A DNA stretch of 64,000 nt. It comes from Bacillota bacterium (GTDB taxonomy: Bacteria > Bacillota > Clostridia > Acetivibrionales > DTU013). The notes beneath the pieces are model-generated. The model saw nothing but the letters and a program-made list of their open reading frames with translations, did not search any database and was not told where the DNA came from. The stretch spans positions 1 through 64,000 of the forward strand of contig JAEYRB010000029.1 in the NCBI GenBank assembly GCA_023409735.1. Reading direction: 5' to 3'. A program made the translations under genes and the position numbers. This document shows, piece by piece, positions 51,047-57,295 of this stretch (positions within the stretch are counted from its first letter, which is position 1; each line of letters opens with the position of its first letter).

Positions 51047-51109
51047 GGCACATTTTCCTTTCTGAGAGAACAGGGTATTAAGGCTTGTCCAATTTAAGCC
51101 GATATTAAG

Positions 51110-51397
51110 CTATTTTGCTTCGTAGTTCGGGCAATCCAGATACCATCCGCTTTCTTGCATTATCCTGTACGCTTCTTCAACGTAGCTGGTTTCGTGTTTA
51201 TTGCATGCTTCTTCTAGTTCACAGGTTGAACGATAATCAGTTTCAAAATAAATATAAAACTGATGTCCCCAGTGTTTGCAGGAATAACAATTTGTTTTAT
51301 CCGGGTCTCTGCGGCAACTATGCTTGTCCGGCGTTTTGAAAAGTTTTCCGCAATGTTGGCATTTATACATGGTGATAGGCCTTAAATCTTTACTCAT
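51110..51397 (-). CDS. Zinc-finger phage protein
   Basis: A 95-residue protein starting MSKDLRPITMYKCQHCGKLF. KCQHCG with HSC and CYSCKHW-x-H form probable zinc sites. Overlaps the previous gene by eight bases. ATG 51397 has GAGGATGAAG upstream. Confidence 0.65.
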   Translation of the reverse strand: MSKDLRPITMYKCQHCGKLFKTPDKHSCRRDPDKTNCYSCKHWGHQFYIYFETDYRSTCELEEACNKHETSYVEEAYRIMQESGWYLDCPNYEAK

Positions 51398-51638
51398 ATT
51401 CTTCATCCTCAAATGGCTTTATTTCTTCCCAACCTTCGCAATTTCTTATTGGCTGTCCATCAATAAAAATGTCTTTAAAGAGCCTATCGCACCAGTTACT
51501 GGTACGGTTATTGCATGTCGAACATGATTTGTTGACTGGGTTATATAAGCACTGTCTCTCGTGCTTTACTGCATCATACTTTGTTGAATAGTGCTTTTTG
51601 CAGAAATCGCATTTAAATCGTGTAATTTGGCTTGGCAT
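51390..51638 (-). CDS. Zinc-finger phage protein
   Basis: An 82-residue protein beginning MPSQITRFKCDFCKKHYST. FKCDFCKKHY-x9-HERQC is a C2H2-like finger, and SCSTCNNRTSNWC a second. AAAGGAGG lies about nine bases upstream of ATG 51638, inside the coding region of the antirepressor, which it overlaps by 73 bases. Confidence 0.7.
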   Translation of the reverse strand: MPSQITRFKCDFCKKHYSTKYDAVKHERQCLYNPVNKSCSTCNNRTSNWCDRLFKDIFIDGQPIRNCEGWEEIKPFEDEEYE

Positions 51639-52364
51639 GAATATTCCTCCTTTAACTTATTAATGAAATATTCCTGTCCTTTTGTTGTGAGCCTTGTTGT
51701 GTAGCTGATAAATGAACCGTTCGTTTTAGTTTCAACAGGCGTTTCAGCCACTTTAAACAAACCGCTGTGAACATATCTAACACACGGAAGATAATCGTCA
51801 TGTTTGTTCTGGTATAGGTAATCGTTCTTTACTAGCCATGAGAATAAGTCACATTGCCTTATTTTTATTCCTATATTGGCAAGAACCTTAACAAAGCCTC
51901 GAATAATGATAAGGCCTTCGTTGTTCCGTATAGCATTGCCTAAATTAGCAGCAGGAGTGAGCTCCTTGATACGTTCGTCGCGTTCCTGTATACCAGCTTG
52001 TAGTGAAAGAATCTTAGCGTCTGCCATTTTCAACGCTCTTGCCATTACTGCTTCGGGAGAGTTCCATTGCTTTTCTAATTCAATAAAATACTGCCGAGCC
52101 TGCTTACCTTTATCTGTTCTAGCCATCATGGAAAGTTCTTTTGCCATTTCAATAGTAAGTTGAAAATCTTTAGTTTGATTACCGTTCGACATCATGTCGA
52201 TGGGTATGTAGTCTATTTCATTTGTAAAATATGTATCTTCCTCAATATTCTTTTTTGTACCATCTTGACCATTGACTTTTATCATATTCAAGAAAATCAT
52301 ATAGTGCTTTTGCTGATACCGTCTGTCTATCGTTGCTGTAGTTTATTGGTATTAGATTTGTCAT
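51566..52364 (-). pseudogene. Antirepressor (AntA + KilAC), frameshifted
   Basis: ATG 52364 with GGGAGGGAC upstream starts MTNLIPINYSNDRQTVSAKAL, a normal AntA N-terminus, but the frame ends at a stop after KSQWSRWYKKEY. The next frame carries on with NIEEDTYFTNEIDYIP, FQLTIEMAKELSMMARTDKG and the KilAC domain (QCDLFSWLVKNDYLY, SYTTRLTTKGQEYF). One base too many in a run of six A (minus strand; 52251-52256) explains it. Antirepressors free phage genes from CI-type repressors, so loss may stabilise lysogeny. Sequencing error in the homopolymer cannot be excluded. Confidence 0.8.
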
Positions 52365-52387
52365 TAGCTTGTCCCTCCCTATACTGA

Positions 52388-52660
52388 TTATGCTAATTTC
52401 TCATTTGAGAAAATCCAGTCAAAAAAAAGGAATTGAATACTAACATTTTCGCCGCAATTCTTGAAATACTGATAAATGTTAATCTTGTCAGATGCAGTGA
52501 ACTCGCTTTCGCAGTTAAGTTTACGAGCAAAAGTTTGATAACATCTATCGCCTGTTATTTTTGCAAAATCGCTGTCGCTAAGACGGTACTTGCCCTTTAA
52601 TTTTCGGATTTCTGGATATGTGACAACATCACTAGAAAGGAATTCAGATAGCTTGAACAT
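52388..52660 (-). CDS. First gene of the leftward early operon
   Basis: A 90-residue protein: MFKLSEFLSSDVVTYPEIRK, a helix-turn-helix-like middle (RLSDSDFAKITGDRCYQTFARKL) and TASDKINIYQYFKNC. Position directly opposite the repressor suggests a Cro-like role, but the family is not known to me. ATG 52660 has GAGGGAG eight bases upstream. Its 3' end contains a third operator copy. Confidence 0.6.
   Translation of the reverse strand: MFKLSEFLSSDVVTYPEIRKLKGKYRLSDSDFAKITGDRCYQTFARKLNCESEFTASDKINIYQYFKNCGENVSIQFLFFDWIFSNEKLA
52397..52412. promoter_or_regulatory. Operator copy inside the early gene
   Basis: Perfect palindrome TTTCTCA-TT-TGAGAAA, the same form as the operator at 52701. It lies in the 3' end of the coding region of the first early gene, so it could act as a roadblock or help repressor looping. 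Confidence 0.6.
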
Positions 52661-52700
52661 TAGCATCTCCCTCACTTTTTATCTCTATAATATTTAGTTA

Positions 52701-52718
52701 TTTTCTCATCTGAGAAAA
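52701..52718. promoter_or_regulatory. Main repressor operator
   Basis: Perfect palindrome TTTTCTCA-TC-TGAGAAAA. On the minus strand it starts right after the -10 hexamer of the early promoter, so bound repressor would block early transcription. Confidence 0.75.
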
Positions 52719-52747
52719 TTGTACAACATACATTATATTCCTGTCAA
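52718..52747 (-). promoter_or_regulatory. Leftward early promoter
   Basis: TTGACA (52742-52747 complement), 18 bases, TACAAT (52718-52723 complement). It drives the early operon starting at 52660. Confidence 0.75.
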
Positions 52748-52778
52748 GTATTTTTATGATAAATATTTTATAAAATGT

Positions 52779-52806
52779 TTGATTTTTTTTCTCAATTGAG
52801 TATAAT
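52779..52806 (+). promoter_or_regulatory. Repressor promoter with operator half
   Basis: TTGATT (52779-52784), 16 bases, TATAAT (52801-52806). A CTCAATTGAG palindrome (52791-52800), part of the operator motif, touches the -10, suggesting autoregulation by the repressor. Confidence 0.65.
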
Positions 52807-52842
52807 AAGAAATAAAATATATCGTAATTGGGAAGGTGCACA

Positions 52843-53082
52843 ATGGAAGAACACGTAAAAATGTTTGCTGAACGTTTGAAGGCTCTAAGAACTGAAAAGA
52901 ACTTAACATTAATAGCTTTATCTGAATTAACAGGGGTAGGCGTTTCTACTTTATCCCAATATGAGAATATGGAGAGAGAAGTTAAAACGGTAAATCTGAT
53001 TAAGTTAATGACTTATTTTGGCGTAAGCGCTGATTATCTTCTTGGTGTAAGCGACGAGAAGAAAAATATTAAACAAGGGTGA
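52843..53082 (+). CDS. CI-like repressor, XRE family
   Basis: A 79-residue protein: MEEHVKMFAERLKALRTEKN, helix-turn-helix LIALSELTGVGVSTLSQYEN (residues about 23-42), then LIKLMTYFGVSADYLLGVSDE. It lacks the peptidase domain of longer CI repressors, so RecA-driven self-cleavage is not expected; release may depend on the antirepressor. ATG 52843 with GGGAAGG upstream. Followed by the integrase within six bases, probably one lysogenic operon. Confidence 0.85.
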   Translation: MEEHVKMFAERLKALRTEKNLTLIALSELTGVGVSTLSQYENMEREVKTVNLIKLMTYFGVSADYLLGVSDEKKNIKQG

Positions 53083-53088
53083 TAAACA

Positions 53089-54345
53089 ATGGCTGAAGAA
53101 TTAAAGAAAAAAAGGAAAAGAAATCCCAATGGCGTGGGCAATTATCGAGTATTACGTGACGGCCGCCATGCGTGGAGGAAAACAGAACACGGCGATACAA
53201 TAGAAGTCTCTGCTAAAACTCCAAAAGAATTACAAGAGAAAGTAAATGAGATTGCAAATCTTCCTATTATTAAAAGCAAATTTACGGTTTCTGAATGGTT
53301 TGAAAAATGGCTTGAAACGTATATAAAGCCTCTCAAAAAAGAAGCAACATATAATCAGTACAACGACATATACAGAACTCACATTAAACCCGTAATCGGC
53401 AAAAAGAGAATAAGAGAAGTAGAGAGCTTTGACGTTCAGGGCGTTATTGCTAAAATGGCACAATATAAAAAGAAGATCCGTAAGAAAAATAAGGAAACCG
53501 GAATGGTTGAAGAAATTGTTACTGACGAAGGCTTAAGCAGCTGTACGATGAAACATTGCAGAAAAATAATGAACATTGCATTTGCTAAAGCTAAGCAAGA
53601 AAAGGTTATAGCAGTTAATCCCGTTGAAGGTATTGAAATACCCGTAAAGCAAACTAAACCGCGAAAAACGCTAACTATAGAAGAACTTGCAAAAGTATTC
53701 AATGCTATGGAGCATAGCCGCTGGATATGGTCTGTTAAATTTGACCTGGTAACAGGGCTTCGCCGCGGAGAACTTCTTGCGCTTAAATGGTCTGATATTG
53801 ATAAGGAAAACATGAGAATTACCATAGACAAATCTAACAGTTTGACAGGACTTGGAGATACAAAAAGCGCAAAGGCTCACTATGTACCACTATCGGATAA
53901 GGCTGTGGAATACCTTGAAGGGCAGAAAGCCATGCTCAAAAAAGAATTTAATACAAACGAGGAACTTGTATTTCCTAATGATGAAGGTAAAATGATGCTG
54001 CCGAATTCATATTACACTATGCTTTCCAGATTTGCTAAAAAGGCTGGAATAAAAGCAAGCCCGCATTGCTTAAGACATACTTTTGTATATTTCACAAAGA
54101 GCATCTTATCTCTTGAAGAAATACAAAATGTTTTGGGACATTCGTCAAAAACACAGACACTTGAAATATACGGTGATATGATAAAGGACACATCTAAAGA
54201 AACAGCTAAGCAGATAGATTCTGTTTTTAGCAATTTTGAGACAGAAGTCAAAGAAATAGATCGTGAAGAAAAAATAAAAACCGCAAAGGAGAAAATCAAA
54301 AAGGATGGAAATATTATTGAGATTAATTTCGGTAAAGTTATATAA
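53089..54345 (+). CDS. int: Tyrosine integrase
   Basis: A 418-residue phage integrase: arm-binding AP2-like N-terminus (NGVGNYRVLRDGRHAWR, residues about 14-30), SAM-like core-binding domain (FTVSEWFEKWLETYIKPLKK) and catalytic domain. The active-site residues are visible: R in TGLRRGELLALKW, H-x2-R in HCLRHTFVYF, H in LGHSSKTQTLEIYGD and the Tyr nucleophile in IYGD. It makes attL and attR in tRNA-Pro(GGG) and sits 66 bp from attR, as usual. ATG 53089 with CAAGGGTGATAAAC upstream. Confidence 0.95.
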   Translation: MAEELKKKRKRNPNGVGNYRVLRDGRHAWRKTEHGDTIEVSAKTPKELQEKVNEIANLPIIKSKFTVSEWFEKWLETYIKPLKKEATYNQYNDIYRTHIKPVIGKKRIREVESFDVQGVIAKMAQYKKKIRKKNKETGMVEEIVTDEGLSSCTMKHCRKIMNIAFAKAKQEKVIAVNPVEGIEIPVKQTKPRKTLTIEELAKVFNAMEHSRWIWSVKFDLVTGLRRGELLALKWSDIDKENMRITIDKSNSLTGLGDTKSAKAHYVPLSDKAVEYLEGQKAMLKKEFNTNEELVFPNDEGKMMLPNSYYTMLSRFAKKAGIKASPHCLRHTFVYFTKSILSLEEIQNVLGHSSKTQTLEIYGDMIKDTSKETAKQIDSVFSNFETEVKEIDREEKIKTAKEKIKKDGNIIEINFGKVI

Positions 54346-54372
54346 ATGGGGTGGAAATGGGGTGGAAATAAA

Positions 54373-54410
54373 AAATAAGCGAAAATCAATTTCTTGAAAT
54401 CCGCTTATTT
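54373..54410. terminator. Bidirectional terminator between integrase and tRNA-Pro
   Basis: AAATAAGCG (54373-54381) pairs with CGCTTATTT (54402-54410), with A- and T-runs on both sides. It ends the integrase transcript on the plus strand and can stop the tRNA transcript on the minus strand, replacing the host terminator left at 6939-6980. Confidence 0.75.
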
Positions 54411-54411
54411 C

Positions 54412-54465
54412 TATGGTCGGAGTGACCTGACTTGAACAGGCGACCTCTTGCACCCCAAGCAAGCA
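54412..54465. repeat. attR, 54-bp repeat within tRNA-Pro
   Basis: Identical to 6981-7034 at all 54 positions. This copy continues into the rest of the tRNA gene, so integration left a full tRNA at the integrase side. Confidence 0.95.
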
Positions 54466-54491
54466 CTCTAGCCAAACTGAGCTACACCCCG
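54414..54491 (-). tRNA. tRNA-Pro(GGG)
   Basis: On the minus strand the gene begins CGGGGTGTAGCTCAG. Acceptor stem CGGGGTG pairs with CACTCCG (one G-T), the anticodon stem CTTGC/GCAAG encloses loop TTGGGGT with anticodon GGG, the T arm has GTTCAAGTC and CCA is encoded at the end. 78 nt including CCA. The prophage is integrated in its 3' part. Confidence 0.96.
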
Positions 54492-54505
54492 CCAACGCAT
54501 TTTGA

Positions 54506-54535
54506 ATTATAGCACAGTATGCTTGTTTTTGTAAA
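54506..54535 (-). promoter_or_regulatory. Promoter of tRNA-Pro
   Basis: TTTACA (54530-54535 complement), 18 bases, TATAAT (54506-54511 complement), ending 14 bases before the tRNA. Confidence 0.75.
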
Positions 54536-54623
54536 GTCTCAATAATGATAATTTTTATATCCCGTTCTCTTAGCGCATCTGCCTGCTTTTGTGTTTTGGC
54601 GTAATAGATGATCACAGATCACC

Positions 54624-54926
54624 CTATATTATGTAATCTACAACCGTCCGTGCCTCTCTTACTTTCGAAACAAACTCTCTTACCTTCATATGTTCAGGAT
54701 GTACCTGATACTCGTTAAGGGCCTTTTCATCGGCGAATACAGATATAAGTACAGCATCATAAGCCATATCTGAATCGTTTACATTTACACCAACCTCGCA
54801 GCTTTTTATTTGCTCTATCTTGCCAACCAAACCTTCAAGCATAGCCTTAATTTTCTCTGCATTTTCCTTTTTGCCTGCTCCTTCAGCAAATTCCTTTAGT
54901 TTCCACATAACAACGTGCTTTATCAT
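54624..54926 (-). CDS. Dabb-domain protein (stress-responsive A/B barrel)
   Basis: A 100-residue ferredoxin-like dimeric barrel protein: MIKHVVMWKLKEFAEG, ENAEKIKAMLEGLVGKI, then DAVLISVFADEKALNEYQVHPEHMKV, all family hallmarks. Function in Firmicutes is unclear. ATG 54926 with GGAGG seven bases upstream. Confidence 0.85.
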   Translation of the reverse strand: MIKHVVMWKLKEFAEGAGKKENAEKIKAMLEGLVGKIEQIKSCEVGVNVNDSDMAYDAVLISVFADEKALNEYQVHPEHMKVREFVSKVREARTVVDYII

Positions 54927-55385
54927 ATCGATTCCTCCGTATTATAATATTTTGACCGCATGTTATATTGCAATCTGCTTAGACTATTTGATAACATATC
55001 TTGCGTCTTTCATAGTATATTTCCACTATCTGATATTGTATTTACTGCATCTTCTACAACTTACTATATACCATAAACTTACTTTCTTAAGTACATTTTA
55101 ACATCAATTTTCAATAAAATATACTCTCAGATATAATATTTGCACTATAAAAATTCCTCTCACTGCTCCATAACACATTCGGTTCTAAATTATATGCATT
55201 GTGAAGCATTTTATTTAAAGGTTCTATATCATTATTATACTTTCATAATCGCCAGTGACATATTTTCTACTAGTTTTGGGATATCCTTCTGCTTTATCGA
55301 TGTTACTTTGATAATGAGATACAACTTCCGCTGTTTTATCGTGATTTTTACTCTACTACTCATTTCCCTACCGACATCCGATTTC
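54927..55385. other. AT- and pyrimidine-rich gap
   Basis: About 460 bp without any supported gene, clear hairpin or repeat. Plus-strand reading frames here lack ribosome sites. It contains promoter-like TATAAT near 54942 for the Dabb gene. I see nothing more. Confidence 0.5.
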
Positions 55386-56417
55386 TTAATGCTTAGGCAG
55401 ATAAACGCTGAAGGTCGTCCCCTTACCTTCCTCGCTTTCTACAACAATTTTTCCATTACAAAGCTCCACGATCCTTTTTACAAGAGGAAGTCCAAGTCCG
55501 TTACCCTCCATAGCATGTGAAGACTCGCTTTGATAAAACTTATCAAATATGTGCTGCAGTGTTTCTTCACTCATACCAACGCCGTTATCTTTTATTCTTA
55601 CTAATATTTCATTGTCTGTTTCTTTAACCCTTACTCCTATTTCTCCATTTTCGCCTGTGAATTTAATAGCGTTACCCAGCAAATTGACCCAGGCATGAGA
55701 CATGATCTCCTCATTGCCGTAGAAGTCAATTTGATCAAGCTCTATATCCCATTGTATATTCTTTCTCGTCCACTGCTTTTCAAGTAGCAGTATACAGCTT
55801 CGAAGCTGCTCATCCAAAGAGTATTCATTCTTTTCAGTAATAATCTGTTGATTCTCATATTTGGTCAGCAGAAGCACATTCGTTGCCATATTAGTCAGCT
55901 TTTCAGATTCAGCAATTATGATGTCTGTATATTCTCTTCTCTGCTCATCTGTGATATTCTGATTTTTTAGCTGTTTTGCGAAGCCTCTGATCGATACGAT
56001 AGGAGTTTTAAACTCATGTGAAAAGGTATTTATAAAGTCTGAACGGAACATCTCAATACTGCCAAGCTCCTCTGTCATTGTGTTAAAGCTTTCCAGCAGC
56101 TCTCCAATCTCACCATCGTTTTGAGTATCATCAACTCTTACTGTAAAATCACCCTTTGCAACAGTTCGCATAGCGTCTATTAAGTCATCCATGGGCTTAA
56201 AAAATTTTGCGCTGGCTACTGTTGAAATAATCGTGCCAAGAATGATACTTACAATAAGGCTGATTACAGGCATCCATAGCGATGCCATTAATGAGTTTGG
56301 CACTAGTCTCAGAGAGATTAGAAAGAACAGACATATACCTGTCAAGCAGGATGACGAAACCATTATAAACAAAACAAATAGGACCGCCATCATGTGAAAC
56401 GATTGAACACCCTTCAC
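55386..56417 (-). CDS. Sensor histidine kinase
   Basis: A 343-residue membrane kinase: two helices (residues about 10-34 and 44-68) with almost no external loop, HAMP domain (ASAKFFKPMDDLIDAMRTVA), H-box FSHEFKTPIVSIRGF near 133 and ATPase boxes (WVNLLGNAIKFT, KDNGVGM, GNGLGLPLV). The lack of an external sensor suits intramembrane sensing with an ABC transporter, as in BceS-like systems. It overlaps the regulator stop by four bases. Confidence 0.9.
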   Translation of the reverse strand: MKGVQSFHMMAVLFVLFIMVSSSCLTGICLFFLISLRLVPNSLMASLWMPVISLIVSIILGTIISTVASAKFFKPMDDLIDAMRTVAKGDFTVRVDDTQNDGEIGELLESFNTMTEELGSIEMFRSDFINTFSHEFKTPIVSIRGFAKQLKNQNITDEQRREYTDIIIAESEKLTNMATNVLLLTKYENQQIITEKNEYSLDEQLRSCILLLEKQWTRKNIQWDIELDQIDFYGNEEIMSHAWVNLLGNAIKFTGENGEIGVRVKETDNEILVRIKDNGVGMSEETLQHIFDKFYQSESSHAMEGNGLGLPLVKRIVELCNGKIVVESEEGKGTTFSVYLPKH

Positions 56418-57085
56418 TTCTTCACCGCCTTATAACCAAGTCCCCTGACTGTAATAATTTCAAAATTCTCATTACCTCTGAATCTTTCACGAAGTCTGTT
56501 AATATGAACATCTACCGTACGCTCGTCTGTCTCACTGTCCATATCCCATATCTCATCCATAAGCTGGCGCCTTGTAAAAATCTTATTCTGATATGATAAC
56601 AGCTTGTACAGCAAAAGAAACTCCTTTTGAGGCAATAACTGAGAAGCTCCATTCACCGTTACAGTCATGGAATCGTAATCAAGAACAGTATTTCCAATAA
56701 TAAGTTTGTGTTCGTTTGCAATCTGAGAGCGTCTGAGCAGCGCGGCAACCCTGAGTATCATTTCCTCCTCATCCACTGGCTTTACCATATAGTCATCTGT
56801 ACCTATTATGAAGCCCTTTTTCTTGTCAGCAGGCGCTTCCTTAGCTGTGACCATCAATATTGGAATATTAGATCCGCTGTCTCTCAAAATTTTTGTTAAT
56901 TCATAGCCGTCCATTCCTGGCATCATTATATCAAGGATGATCAGGTCTATGTGCCGGTGATCCATTATTTCAAGTGCTTCAATACCGTTGCTGGCCAGTA
57001 CCGGTTCATATCCATTCTGGCTAAGTACTGTACCCATAAGCTTTCTCGTATTCTTATCATCCTCAACGACAATTATCTGAAACAT
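56414..57085 (-). CDS. OmpR-family response regulator
   Basis: A 223-residue regulator: receiver domain with VVEDDKNTR, phospho-acceptor Asp in LIILDIMMPGMDG (near 53) and Lys in VTAKE; winged-helix domain with DERTVDVHINRLRERF and TVRGLGYK at the end. Partner of the downstream kinase; divergent from the ABC transporter, which it may control. ATG 57085 with GGAGGTGATTAG upstream. Confidence 0.92.
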   Translation of the reverse strand: MFQIIVVEDDKNTRKLMGTVLSQNGYEPVLASNGIEALEIMDHRHIDLIILDIMMPGMDGYELTKILRDSGSNIPILMVTAKEAPADKKKGFIIGTDDYMVKPVDEEEMILRVAALLRRSQIANEHKLIIGNTVLDYDSMTVTVNGASQLLPQKEFLLLYKLLSYQNKIFTRRQLMDEIWDMDSETDERTVDVHINRLRERFRGNENFEIITVRGLGYKAVKK

Positions 57086-57295
57086 TCAACTAATCACCTC
57101 CATATCTTATATTAATATGATTGTAAACCAGTAGTATAAATTAATAATTAACTACTGCATGTCTAAACAAAATATTTAATAGTAATAATTTAATATTAGC
57201 ATATTTTAATACAGTTGATTGCTATAATTATGTTCATATTGAGTTAACACATAAAACTTATACTTGAAAAAAATGAAAGGAGATCGCTTTAGTAA

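Larger units (their letters stand above)
6981..54465. mobile_element. Siphovirus prophage integrated in tRNA-Pro(GGG)
   Basis: A 47.5 kb element bounded by 54-bp perfect direct repeats (6981-7034 and 54412-54465) corresponding to the 3' part of a tRNA-Pro gene. A tyrosine integrase lies next to attR. Inside are a repressor switch, an early leftward operon (recombination, replication, methylation), a late leftward operon (HNH, terminase, portal, HK97-type capsid, long non-contractile tail with tape measure, baseplate, holin, endolysin) and, at attL, a rightward plasmid-like cargo. All essential morphogenesis functions appear present. Visible damage is limited to an ISL3 insertion between genes and a frameshifted antirepressor, so the phage may still be inducible. 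Confidence 0.93.

Noticed and set aside
54145..54615. 156-codon leftward frame through the tRNA and integrase end
   Set aside because: It crosses a tRNA gene and the catalytic part of the integrase on the other strand; no ribosome site.
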